This document shows positions 12,924 through 20,484 of a stretch of DNA of 30,659 nt, piece after piece. The translations under genes and the position numbers were made by a program. Position 1 is the stretch's first letter; every line of letters begins with the position of its first letter. Source of the DNA: Fodinibacter sp045807225 (GTDB lineage Bacteria; Actinomycetota; Actinomycetes; Actinomycetales; Dermatophilaceae); the NCBI GenBank assembly GCA_045807225.1, contig JBJMHU010000115.1:1-30659 (forward strand). The letters run 5' to 3'. The notes beneath the pieces were generated by a model. The model saw nothing but the letters and a program-made list of their open reading frames with translations. It did no database searches and was not told the origin of the DNA.

Positions 12924-15182
12924 GTGACGCAGACCGCCGACCGCCCCGCTGCCGACGAGGTGCACGAGGTCGACCTCGCCATCACCGGCATGACCTGCGC
13001 CTCGTGCTCGGCCCGCATCGAGAAGAAGCTCGGCAAGCTCGACGGCGTGGATGCCGTGGTGAACCTCGCCACCGAGAAGGCCACCGTGCGCTTCGCCGGC
13101 CCCGTGACCGTCGACCAGCTGCTGAGCACGGTGCGTGCCACCGGCTACGGCGCCGAGGTCATCGGCAGCGCGGAAGAGCCTGCCCCCGACGACGAGCCCG
13201 CCGACGCCGGCACACCGCCGGAGACCGGCCCACGCTTCTCGCTGGTCGACGTCATCAGCGCGGCCGTGCTCACCGTGCCGGTCGTGGTGCTCGGCATGGT
13301 GCCCGGCATCGAGATCAACAACAGCGGCTGGGTGCAGCTGATCCTGGCCACCCCGGTCGTGCTGTGGTGCGGCTGGCCGTTCCACAAGGCGGCGTTCGTC
13401 AACGCCCGCCACGGCGCCTCGACGATGGACACCCTGGTCTCGATCGGCGTGCTCACCGCCTACCTGTCCTCGGCGTACGTGGTGCTGACCGGCGGCGGTG
13501 GGGGCGGCGGCACCATGATGGGCGGCGAGGGCGCGGCGCCCACCGCGAACCTCTGGTTCGAGAGCGCCACGGTCGTGACCACCTTCCTGCTCTTCGGGCG
13601 CTGGATGGAGGCCCGCGCGACCGACCGCACCCGCGATGCCCTGCGCGGGCTGCTCAGCCTGGGCGCCAAGGACGTCGCCGTCGAGCGGACGGACCCCGTC
13701 ACCGGGTCGGTCACCGAGGAGCGCATCCCCATCGACCAGCTGCTCGTCGGCGAGCGGTTCCTGGTCCGGCCCGGCGAGAAGGTCGCCACCGACGGCCGGG
13801 TCGTCGACGGCAGCAGCGCGGTCGACGCGTCGCTGATCACCGGCGAGTCGCTCCCCGTCGAGGTCACCCTCGGTGACGAGCTCACCGGTGGCAGCATCAA
13901 CACCACCGGCGCTCTGGTCGTCGAGGCCACCCGAGTGGGCGCCGACACCACGCTGGCCGGAATCGCCCGGCTCGTGGAGCGTGCGCAGACCACCAAGGCG
14001 CCCGTGCAGCGGCTCGCCGACCGCGTCTCGTCGGTGTTCGTGCCCGTGGTGCTGGTGCTCGCCGCGCTCACCTTCGCCGCGTGGTGGGTGGCCACCGGCG
14101 ACCAGGCCCGCGCGCTCGAGGTCGCCATCTCCGTGCTCGTCATCGCCTGCCCCTGCGCGCTCGGCCTCGCCACTCCGACGGCCCTGTTGGTGGGCACCGG
14201 CCGAGGCGCCCGGCTCGGCATCCTGATCAAGGGGGCCGACGTGCTCGAGGACACCCGGCGGATCGACGCCGTCGTGCTCGACAAGACCGGCACGGTCACC
14301 ACCGGCGAGATGACGCTGGTCGACGTCGCGACCGCCGATGGATTCCCCAAGGACCAGGCCCTGCGCGCCGCCGCCGCCGCCGAGGCGGGCAGCGAGCACC
14401 CGGTCGCGCGAGCCGTCGTCACCGCCGCCGCGAGCCGGGCCATCGAGGTGCCCAGGGCCACCGACTTCCTGTCGCTCCCGGGGTCCGGGGTGCGGGCGCG
14501 GGTCGACGACACCGAGGTCACCGTCGGCCGCGCCGACCTGTTCGACGAGGTGCCGGCGCAGCTCGCCCGGCCCACCGTCGACGGCACGACGGTCTGGGTC
14601 GGCTGGCACGGTCGGGCTCACGCCTCGCTCACCGTCGCCGACACCGTGCGCGAGAGCTCGGCCCAGGCGATCCGCGACCTCACCGCGTCCGGGCTCCCGG
14701 CCTACCTGCTCACCGGCGACCACGACGCCGCAGCGCTGGCCGTCGCGCGCGAGGTCGGCATCCCCGTCGGCCGCGTGCTCGCCGACGTGCGCCCCGAGGA
14801 CAAGCACGCGATGATCGCCGACCTGCAGGCCCGCGGCAAGGTCGTCGCGATGGTCGGTGACGGCGTCAACGACGCCGCCGCCCTGGCCCAGGCCGACCTC
14901 GGCATCGCCATGGGCAGCGGCGCCGACGTGGCCGCCGACTCGGCCGACATCGTGCTGCTGCGCGCCGAGCTGCCCGCCGTCGTCGACGCGATCGAGCTGT
15001 CGCGGGCCACGCTGCGCACCATCAAGCAGAACCTCGGCTGGGCGTTCGGCTACAACGTCGCGGCGATCCCGCTGGCGATGGCCGGCCTGCTCAGCCCGAT
15101 GATCGCCGGCGCCGCCATGGCGATGTCGAGCGTGCTCGTGGTGTCGAACAGCCTGCGACTGCGCGCCTGGAAGCGCCACTGA
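12924..15182 (+). CDS. copA: Copper-exporting P1B-type ATPase
   Basis: A 752-residue membrane pump that expels Cu(I) at the cost of ATP. In order: one N-terminal heavy-metal-binding domain with GMTCASC (Cys25, Cys28); eight expected membrane helices; TGES at 306-309 (actuator); the ion-pathway CPC motif (Cys409, Cys411); the phosphorylated Asp453 in DKTGT; His492-Pro493 of the nucleotide-binding domain; GDGVND at 645-650. Tyr710-Asn711 and MSS at 734-736, in the last two helices, are the Cu(I)-selective P1B-1 signature. A Gly-rich run followed by MMGG (about 190-202) lies between helices and may be an outward metal-handling loop. AGGAG inside the csoR end precedes the GTG by 5 nt. Regulated by CsoR. 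Confidence 0.96.
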   Translation: MTQTADRPAADEVHEVDLAITGMTCASCSARIEKKLGKLDGVDAVVNLATEKATVRFAGPVTVDQLLSTVRATGYGAEVIGSAEEPAPDDEPADAGTPPETGPRFSLVDVISAAVLTVPVVVLGMVPGIEINNSGWVQLILATPVVLWCGWPFHKAAFVNARHGASTMDTLVSIGVLTAYLSSAYVVLTGGGGGGGTMMGGEGAAPTANLWFESATVVTTFLLFGRWMEARATDRTRDALRGLLSLGAKDVAVERTDPVTGSVTEERIPIDQLLVGERFLVRPGEKVATDGRVVDGSSAVDASLITGESLPVEVTLGDELTGGSINTTGALVVEATRVGADTTLAGIARLVERAQTTKAPVQRLADRVSSVFVPVVLVLAALTFAAWWVATGDQARALEVAISVLVIACPCALGLATPTALLVGTGRGARLGILIKGADVLEDTRRIDAVVLDKTGTVTTGEMTLVDVATADGFPKDQALRAAAAAEAGSEHPVARAVVTAAASRAIEVPRATDFLSLPGSGVRARVDDTEVTVGRADLFDEVPAQLARPTVDGTTVWVGWHGRAHASLTVADTVRESSAQAIRDLTASGLPAYLLTGDHDAAALAVAREVGIPVGRVLADVRPEDKHAMIADLQARGKVVAMVGDGVNDAAALAQADLGIAMGSGADVAADSADIVLLRAELPAVVDAIELSRATLRTIKQNLGWAFGYNVAAIPLAMAGLLSPMIAGAAMAMSSVLVVSNSLRLRAWKRH

Positions 15183-15206
15183 CTGCGCAAGGCCTGAGCC
15201 CTCCGG

Positions 15207-15842
15207 TCAGATGGTGACCTCGCCCGAGGGCGTGTCGAAGGTGACGGCCATCAGACCGGGCGTGCCGTGCGGCGAGACGAACTCGAAGTCGATCACTGTC
15301 GAGGTGCTGTCGGCCGGCAGGCCGAGCCAGTCACGCACCCGGTCGGGGTCGCCCGCGATCTGGATCGACTCGATGGTGACGTCGGTGTGCGCGTCATCGG
15401 ACGGGTGCGGGACGCCGTCCTCCCACTCGATGAAGTAGGGCAGCTGCGGGTCGGCCTGGAAGCCCTTGACGCCGAGCTGCTTCCAGCGCAGCTCGACACC
15501 GTCGGGGCGGTGCCGGTTGCCGACCACCGCCTCCCGGCCCAGGCGGGTCTCGACCACGGAGATGTCGTCGACCTGCACGACCCAGCCCAGCCAACCGCCG
15601 CCCGCCTCGGAGCGGGCTCGCACGGCCTGCCCGAAGGGCGCCTTGTCGCTGGCGGGGTGGTCGAGCACCTCGACGACCTCGACGTACCGCTCGTGGGCGA
15701 GAGGCAGGATGATGTTGCGCGTCCCGAAGCGCGGGTGGACTCCCCCATCGACCGGCGTCACGCCGATCTGCTTCGCGAGGCGCTGCGCCGTGGCCTGGAG
15801 GCCGTCGCGCTCGGCGGCATAGACGACGTGGTCAACTCGCAT
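15207..15842 (-). CDS. Glyoxalase-like domain protein
   Basis: A 211-residue protein of the Glyoxalase_3 type (vicinal-oxygen-chelate fold). Features are MRVDHVVYAAERDGLQATAQ at the N-terminus with the first His, HPRFGTRNIILPLAHERYVEVVEVLDHP in the middle (the 'FGT.N.l..l....YlEl' signature), and PYFIEWEDGVPHPSD with the acidic strand. It is probably a soluble metal-dependent or metal-free lyase/isomerase-like protein; the substrate is unknown. The ATG at 15842 matches the conserved N-terminus; an ATG three codons upstream is an alternative and neither has a clear ribosome-binding site. It converges on copA across a 24-bp gap. Confidence 0.8.
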   Translation of the reverse strand: MRVDHVVYAAERDGLQATAQRLAKQIGVTPVDGGVHPRFGTRNIILPLAHERYVEVVEVLDHPASDKAPFGQAVRARSEAGGGWLGWVVQVDDISVVETRLGREAVVGNRHRPDGVELRWKQLGVKGFQADPQLPYFIEWEDGVPHPSDDAHTDVTIESIQIAGDPDRVRDWLGLPADSTSTVIDFEFVSPHGTPGLMAVTFDTPSGEVTI

Positions 15843-15949
15843 GCACGTCATCGTCGCACACGAAAAGGGATGCTCTTGACACGGCCCTCTCGGCCTGCCT
15901 CGCCGTGACGTCAACGTGACCACAGCGCGCCACAAAGGGCACACCAGCC

Positions 15950-16756
15950 TCACCCCGAGCGCTGGCGGACCGCCTCGTACACCACGACCGCTGCGGCGGT
16001 CGCGGCGTTGAGCGAGTTCACGCGGCCCACCATCGGGATGCGCACCCGGGCGTCGGCGGCATCCAGCGCGACGGCGGTGAGGCCCTCCTTCTCGGTGCCC
16101 ACTGCGATCGCCACCGACCCCCGGTAGTCGACGGCCGTGTGGGCGGTGTCGGTGTCCGGGGTGGTCGCCACCAGCCGGATGCCGTTGCGCCGCAACCACA
16201 CCAGCACCTCCGCGGTGCTCGCTGCGGCCACCGGCACGGAGAACACGGTGCCCTTGCTGGCGCGCACCACGTTGGGGTTGCCCCAGTCGGTGACCGGGTC
16301 GGCGGCCACGACGGCGGCGACGCCCGCGGCATCCGCCGTGCGCAGCACCGCTCCGAGGTTGCCGGGCTTCTCGAGCCCCTCGCAGACGAGCACGAGCGGG
16401 TCGGGGGGCAGCACCAGGCCGTCGAGGGCCGCCCCGGCCACCGGCACCACGGCGAGGAACCCGTCGGGCCCCTCGCGGTAGGCGACCTTCTCGAAGGCCG
16501 CGCGGCTGCACCGGATGGTGCTCGCTCCGAGGCCCCGGGCTCTTTCGACGAGCGCCGACTGCCGCTGCGGGTCGAGCATCAGCTCGGGGCAGTGCAGCAC
16601 GGTGTCGGGCACCACGCCGGCGTCCAGCGCCAGCGCGAGCTCGTCGTAGCCGTCGACGACGGTGCGGCCCTCCTGCTCGCGCACCCGGCGCCGGCGCAGC
16701 GCGAGCACCGCCCTGAGGCGGGGGTTGGACGCGGAGGTGACGTGCAGCTCGGCCAT
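15950..16756 (-). CDS. SpoU/TrmH-family RNA 2'-O-methyltransferase
   Basis: A 268-residue SPOUT enzyme that methylates ribose 2'-OH in rRNA or tRNA using SAM bound in a trefoil knot. Motif 1 is LVLVCEGLEKPGNLGAVLRT with Asn133 and Arg139; motif 2 is VGTEKEGL with Glu222; motif 3 is IPMVGRVNSLNAATAAAVVV at 240-259. An N-terminal substrate-binding domain of about 110 residues (TSASNPRLRAVLALRRRRVR; 'EG' motif as DGYDEL) precedes the knot. Size and the RASKGTVFSVPV segment recall the TsnR group (269 residues, 23S A1067 methylation in thiostrepton producers), but RlmB- or TrmH-like roles are equally possible. It is transcribed divergently from the PAP2 pair; a CGCGTACGCG palindrome at 16775-16784 lies between them. 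Confidence 0.88.
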   Translation of the reverse strand: MAELHVTSASNPRLRAVLALRRRRVREQEGRTVVDGYDELALALDAGVVPDTVLHCPELMLDPQRQSALVERARGLGASTIRCSRAAFEKVAYREGPDGFLAVVPVAGAALDGLVLPPDPLVLVCEGLEKPGNLGAVLRTADAAGVAAVVAADPVTDWGNPNVVRASKGTVFSVPVAAASTAEVLVWLRRNGIRLVATTPDTDTAHTAVDYRGSVAIAVGTEKEGLTAVALDAADARVRIPMVGRVNSLNAATAAAVVVYEAVRQRSG

Positions 16757-16810
16757 GGCGGCCCCAGCATCCCACGCGTACGCGAACCGCTTCTCGCCCC
16801 CGCATTCGGG

Positions 16811-16816
16811 TAGAAC
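16811..16816 (+). promoter_or_regulatory. -10 element of the PAP2 operon (leaderless)
   Basis: TAGAAC, six bases, then GTG 16823. The last base departs from TANNNT. Together with the same spacing at other genes it supports this start. Confidence 0.4.
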
Positions 16817-16822
16817 AGGTCG

Positions 16823-17554
16823 GTGAGCAGCACGACGGCGGAGACGCCGACCCGCACCCACGGGCGCCGGCTCGGTCGGGCTCTCGCCTACGGACTGGCC
16901 GTCGCGGTGGTGCTGTTCGGCGTCGGGTTCCTCGTGCGCAGCAAGTGGGGCCCGCTGCAGACCCTCGACGACGAGCTCATCGCGGCCGCCACCTCGTTCA
17001 CCCGCCCGCGCGACGGGCTGCGGTCCTTCCTCATCACCTGGCAGTGGCTCACCCAGCCGATCCGGCTCTACGTCGTGGGCACCGCCCTGTGCCTGTGGGT
17101 GTGGCTGGCCAAGGGGCTGCGCACCCGCGCCTGGTGGGCCTTCGGCACGATGATGGTCGCCTGGTTCATCGGGCTGGTCGCCAAGTCGGTGTTCCAGCGG
17201 GCCCGCCCCGTCGTCGAGGACCCCGTCTCCCGGGCGCCCGGCTACTCCTTCCCGTCGGGCCACGCCCTCAACTCCGCCGCCTGGGCGACCATCGTCGTCA
17301 TCCTGCTGTGGCCCCTGCTCAAGCCGCTCTGGGCCCGGGTGGTGGCGGTCGTGCTCGCCACCCTCGTGGTGCTCGTCACCGCCCTCGACCGGGTGCTGCT
17401 CGGCGTGCACTACCCGAGCGACGTCACCGTCGGCGTGCTCACCGGCGTCGGCCTGGTGCTCGCCTCCTACGCCGGCTACGTCGGCTGGAACCCCCCTGAC
17501 CCCACCGAGGCCGACGACCCCGACGTCGGCCCACCCACCCCCCAGGAGACCTGA
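16823..17554 (+). CDS. PAP2-family membrane phosphatase (first of a pair)
   Basis: A 243-residue six-helix membrane phosphatase of the PAP2 superfamily, with active site at the outer face of the membrane. All three motifs are visible: Lys121-x6-Arg128-Pro129 (KSVFQRARP), Pro144-Ser-Gly-His147, and Arg190-x5-His196-x3-Asp200 (DRVLLGVHYPSD). The last has Asp in place of the usual Ser before Arg. Members dephosphorylate phosphatidic acid, undecaprenyl pyrophosphate or phosphatidylglycerol phosphate; the substrate cannot be told here. The C-terminal tail after residue 222 is acidic and proline-rich. The stop overlaps the start of the second PAP2 gene by one base (TGATG). Confidence 0.88.
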   Translation: MSSTTAETPTRTHGRRLGRALAYGLAVAVVLFGVGFLVRSKWGPLQTLDDELIAAATSFTRPRDGLRSFLITWQWLTQPIRLYVVGTALCLWVWLAKGLRTRAWWAFGTMMVAWFIGLVAKSVFQRARPVVEDPVSRAPGYSFPSGHALNSAAWATIVVILLWPLLKPLWARVVAVVLATLVVLVTALDRVLLGVHYPSDVTVGVLTGVGLVLASYAGYVGWNPPDPTEADDPDVGPPTPQET

Positions 17555-18294
17555 TGCCGTTCCTCACCCGCTGGGACGACGACCACAGTCGCCCCAAGGT
17601 CACCTCGGCGCTGCGCGACGTGGCCGTGCGCGCCGTGCTGCCTGCCGTCGCCATCTTCGCCGTCATCGTCGGCTTCGGCTTCCTCCTCCAGGGGCCACTG
17701 AAGTCGCTCGCCACGTCGGAGAACGGGGTCAGCACCTCGCTGGAGGACGGCCGCACCGAGACCTGGAACACCATCACCAAGTTCATGTCGATGGTCGGCA
17801 ACACCGAGTACGTCATCGCGGTCGCGGTCATCGTGTCCGCCATCGTCTGGTGGCGCACCAAGGAGTGGTGGTTCGCCGTCGTGCCGCTCATCGCGATCTC
17901 GCTGCAGGCGACGGTGTTCGTCATCGCCGCCGCCGTCGTGGGCCGTGAGCGGCCCCCGGTCGAGCGGCTCGACCCGTCCCCGCCGACGTCGAGCTATCCC
18001 AGCGGGCACGTGGGTGCCTCCACCGCCCTCTACGTGTCGTTCGCCCTGATGGCGACGCGCATCTCGAACGTGGTGGTGCGCCGGGTCGTCATCGTGCTGT
18101 GCATCATCGCGCCGCTGCTCGTGTCGTACGCCCGCCTCTACCGCGGCGCCCACCACGTCTCGGACGTCGTCGTCGGCATGCTCAACGGCGCCCTGTGCGC
18201 GCTCCTGGCGTGGAACTACCTGCGCCGCGAGCCGGCATCAGGCACCAGGACCGAGGCGGGCAGCGAGGAGACCGGCGTTCAGACCCGCGCGTAG
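17554..18294 (+). CDS. PAP2-family membrane phosphatase (second of a pair)
   Basis: A 246-residue membrane protein. Motif 2 is Pro149-Ser-Gly-His152 and motif 3 is Arg194-x5-His200-x3-Asp204 (YARLYRGAHHVSD), so the catalytic His pair is intact. Motif 1 keeps Arg133-Pro134 (GRERP), but the position of its conserved Lys (126) is Ala, which may weaken phosphate binding or change the substrate. A long extracytoplasmic segment between the first helices (about 47-80, TSLEDGRTETWN) is longer than in its neighbour. AGGAG precedes the ATG by 5 nt. The sequence differs greatly from the first PAP2 gene, so this is not a recent duplication. Its last 16 bp overlap the convergent DUF1206 gene. Confidence 0.85.
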   Translation: MPFLTRWDDDHSRPKVTSALRDVAVRAVLPAVAIFAVIVGFGFLLQGPLKSLATSENGVSTSLEDGRTETWNTITKFMSMVGNTEYVIAVAVIVSAIVWWRTKEWWFAVVPLIAISLQATVFVIAAAVVGRERPPVERLDPSPPTSSYPSGHVGASTALYVSFALMATRISNVVVRRVVIVLCIIAPLLVSYARLYRGAHHVSDVVVGMLNGALCALLAWNYLRREPASGTRTEAGSEETGVQTRA

Positions 18295-19073
18295 CGGGAG
18301 CGGGCGAAGGAGTAGACGCCGTAGGCGGCGATGCCGACCGCCACGAGGGTGAGCAGGAACGGCCCGAACGGCGCGTCCTTGAGGGTCTTCAGCGCGCCGT
18401 CGAGGCCCTGTGCCTTGTCGGGGTCGGCCTTCCAGGCGGCCACGAGGAAGAAGAACCCGACGATGACCAGCGCGACGCCCTTGGCGATGTAGCCGACCCG
18501 GCCCGCGGTGACGGCCCAGTCACCGGGGCGCTCGCGCAGGTCCTCGAGGAACTTCTTGGTCCAGCCCTTGTAGACGTGGTAGCCGGCGATGCCGAGCACC
18601 ACGAGGCCGACCAGACCCACCAGCAGCCGCCCTCCGGGGCTGGTCATCAGGCCGGCGGTGAAGTCCTCGGTCTGCTTCTCCGCGGAGGAGCTGCTGCCCC
18701 CCTGGGCCACCTTGAACGTCGTGAAGGCGAAGAACAGGTAGGTGACGCCCTTGGCGGCGGCCTTGAGCCGGTCGGAGGTCTCGCCGTAGCCGATCGCCGC
18801 CTCGAACAGCTGCCACACGGCCAACAGGAGGAAGCCGACGACGCAGACCCAGAGCAGGAAGACACCGGTGCCCGAGGTGGTGAGGGTCTGCAGGGCACCG
18901 GAGGTGTCGGCCTGCTTCGAGCCGCCACCGATGTTCCATGCCACCTTCAGGGCGATCCAGGCGATGAGCAGGTGGATCAGCCCGAGCGTGGCGTAGCCCA
19001 ACCGGGCGCCCCACTCGACGACGGCGCTGTTGCCGGCCTCACGGGCCGCGGTGGAGGCGTGGGTGGTGTCCAT
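18279..19073 (-). CDS. DUF1206 membrane protein
   Basis: A 264-residue integral membrane protein made of three related units of two helices each. Each begins near a 'ARLGYATLGLIHLLIAW', 'KAAAKGVTYLFFAFTTFKVA' or 'GRVGYIAKGVALVIVGFFFL' segment with the Gly-Tyr/Lys-Gly pattern that defines DUF1206. Function is unknown for this actinobacterial family. It overlaps the convergent second PAP2 gene by 16 bp and starts 54 bp after the HAD gene on the same strand, but a transcript from the HAD promoter would run the other way round: this gene lies downstream of the HAD gene and may be read through. Confidence 0.85.
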   Translation of the reverse strand: MDTTHASTAAREAGNSAVVEWGARLGYATLGLIHLLIAWIALKVAWNIGGGSKQADTSGALQTLTTSGTGVFLLWVCVVGFLLLAVWQLFEAAIGYGETSDRLKAAAKGVTYLFFAFTTFKVAQGGSSSSAEKQTEDFTAGLMTSPGGRLLVGLVGLVVLGIAGYHVYKGWTKKFLEDLRERPGDWAVTAGRVGYIAKGVALVIVGFFFLVAAWKADPDKAQGLDGALKTLKDAPFGPFLLTLVAVGIAAYGVYSFARSRYARV

Positions 19074-19127
19074 CCGCTCACCATCCCACCGGCGCGGATG
19101 CCGCGGCGGGTTGCGTGCGCGCTGACT

Positions 19128-19931
19128 TCACCCCTCAGAAAGCAGGGCGCGCAGCACCGGAACCAGGCCGTCGTCGTCCACGTCGCCGGCCACCTCGTCG
19201 GCGGCCGCCTTCACCTCGTCGGGCGCGTTGCCCATCGCCACCCCGCGGGCGGCCCACCGCAGCATCTCCAGGTCGTTGCGCTGGTCGCCGACGGCCACCG
19301 TGTGCATCGGCTCGACGCCGAGCCGGCGCCGGATGGCTTCGAGCGCGGCCCCCTTCGAGACCCCCTCGGGGTTGATGTCGAGCCAGGCGCTCCACCCGAC
19401 GGCGTACTCCACGCCGTGCAGGCCGATGTCCTTGGTGCGCTCGATGAAGTCCTCGCTGGTGCTCGACGGGTCGCGCAGGGTGAGCCGGGTGACCCGCGTG
19501 GCCATCAGCTCCTCGAACGGCACCACGCGGGGCTCGCCGTCGAGCTCGCCGTCGGGGAACGGCGCGGTCACCTTGAACCCCACGCCCAGCTCCTCCACCG
19601 CGACCAGTGCCGAGGGGAAGTGCTCGCGCAGCACCAGCAGCGCCGGGCCGGGATCGAAGGTCACCGCCTCGAGGATCTCGTAGCCGCGGTCGAGGTCCTG
19701 GTCGAGCCGCAGCGTCACGGCTCCGTTGGCGCACACGGCATACCCGGTGGTGAGCCCGAGCCGGTCGAGCACCGGCAGGGTGCCGATGATGGCGCGCCCG
19801 GTGGCGATGGTGACGTGGTGCCCGGCGTCGGCGACGGCGCGCACGGTGTCTCGGACGGCATCGGAGAGCGCGCCCTCGTGGTTGACCGTGGTGCCGTCGA
19901 TGTCGAGGGCGACGAGGTGTGGAGTGGTCAT
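19128..19931 (-). CDS. Cof-type HAD-superfamily phosphatase
   Basis: A 267-residue soluble phosphatase. Motif I is ALDIDGTTVN with nucleophile Asp10 and acid/base Asp12; motif II Thr lies in VTIATGRA; motif III Lys in GVSKGAALEA; motif IV is GDQRNDLEML. The C2B cap between motifs II and III is the Cof type, whose members act on sugar phosphates, pyridoxal phosphate or flavin precursors; the substrate is undefined. The ATG at 19931 lies 8 nt after TAGCGT, so the message has almost no leader. It is divergent from the second PPOX gene, sharing a mirror-symmetric promoter region. Confidence 0.9.
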   Translation of the reverse strand: MTTPHLVALDIDGTTVNHEGALSDAVRDTVRAVADAGHHVTIATGRAIIGTLPVLDRLGLTTGYAVCANGAVTLRLDQDLDRGYEILEAVTFDPGPALLVLREHFPSALVAVEELGVGFKVTAPFPDGELDGEPRVVPFEELMATRVTRLTLRDPSSTSEDFIERTKDIGLHGVEYAVGWSAWLDINPEGVSKGAALEAIRRRLGVEPMHTVAVGDQRNDLEMLRWAARGVAMGNAPDEVKAAADEVAGDVDDDGLVPVLRALLSEG

Positions 19932-19937
19932 CGCGGC

Positions 19938-19946
19938 CGACGCTAC
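19938..19946 (-). promoter_or_regulatory. -10 region of the HAD gene
   Basis: On the minus strand GTAGCGTCG, containing the hexamer TAGCGT (19940-19945), lies 8 nt before the HAD ATG. The same nine bases occur in the opposite orientation at 20021-20029 before the PPOX gene, so the two divergent promoters share an identical -10 region. Confidence 0.5.
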
Positions 19947-19957
19947 CGGGGCGGGCC

Positions 19958-19969
19958 GACCACGTGGTC
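19958..19969. promoter_or_regulatory. 12-bp palindrome in the divergent HAD/PPOX promoter region
   Basis: GACCACGTGGTC is a perfect palindrome. It lies 12 bp behind the HAD -10 hexamer, over its presumed -35 region. It may be a repressor site; the core CACGTG is not specific to one regulator family. Confidence 0.4.
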
Positions 19970-20021
19970 ACGGTGTCCGGGCGACGGGCCGGTGTGGATG
20001 CCCGGTGTCGGCGGCGGCGCG

Positions 20022-20027
20022 TAGCGT
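20022..20027 (+). promoter_or_regulatory. -10 element of the second PPOX gene (leaderless)
   Basis: TAGCGT, six bases (CGGCGC), then ATG 20034: an exact TANNNT-N6-ATG arrangement. There is no ribosome-binding site upstream of this start, which supports a leaderless message. Confidence 0.65.
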
Positions 20028-20033
20028 CGGCGC

Positions 20034-20480
20034 ATGACGCAGCAGCGACCCCTCGAGCTCGACCCGGCCGACCCCGTGCACGCCGAAGTCCTGGCCCGGC
20101 TGGCCGCCGACCACATCGGCTGGCTCACCACGGTGCGTGCCGACGGGACACCGCACGCGGTGCCGGTGTGGTTCCTCTGGCACCACGACCGGCTGCTGGT
20201 GATGAGCGAGCCGCGCACCGCCAAGGTCGCCGACGTGCGGCGCGGCTCCCCCGCCCTGCTGCACCTGCACACGCGCGCCGACGGCAACGGCGTGGTCGTG
20301 CTCTCCGGCCCGGCGGTCATCAGCGACCGCACGGCTCCGCAGTGGCTGCCAGAGATCGGGGAGGCCTACACCACCAAGTACGCCGAGGCCATGGTGGCTT
20401 ACGGCATGGGCCTCGAGCCGATCGCCGAGAAGTTCCACGTCGTCATCGAGCTCGTGCCCACCGACCTTCAGGCGTGGTGA
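20034..20480 (+). CDS. PPOX-class F420/FMN-dependent protein
   Basis: A 148-residue split-barrel protein. ADHIGWLTTVRADGTPHAVPVWFLWHHDRLLVMSEP is the classic opening of the F420-dependent PPOX subfamily, followed by RTAKVADVRRGSPALLHLHT and NGVVVLSGPAVI. It probably uses F420 or FMN for reduction of a small molecule; the substrate is unknown. It is only distantly related to the PPOX protein at 4487-4903. It converges on the siderophore-interacting protein gene with a 4-bp gap. Confidence 0.82.
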   Translation: MTQQRPLELDPADPVHAEVLARLAADHIGWLTTVRADGTPHAVPVWFLWHHDRLLVMSEPRTAKVADVRRGSPALLHLHTRADGNGVVVLSGPAVISDRTAPQWLPEIGEAYTTKYAEAMVAYGMGLEPIAEKFHVVIELVPTDLQAW

Positions 20481-20484
20481 GGCC

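Noticed and set aside
12801..15179. A 792-codon open frame antisense to copA
   Set aside because: It is rich in His, Asp, Gly and Arg with no recognisable motif, as expected for the complement of a very GC-rich gene. copA on the other strand has all P-type ATPase motifs.
18279..18294. 16-bp convergent overlap as a sign of a wrong stop or frameshift
   Set aside because: Both reading frames are complete and family-typical to their ends; short convergent overlaps are normal in compact genomes.
18099..20024. A 641-codon plus-strand open frame crossing the DUF1206 and HAD genes
   Set aside because: It runs through two well-supported minus-strand genes and is low-complexity throughout.
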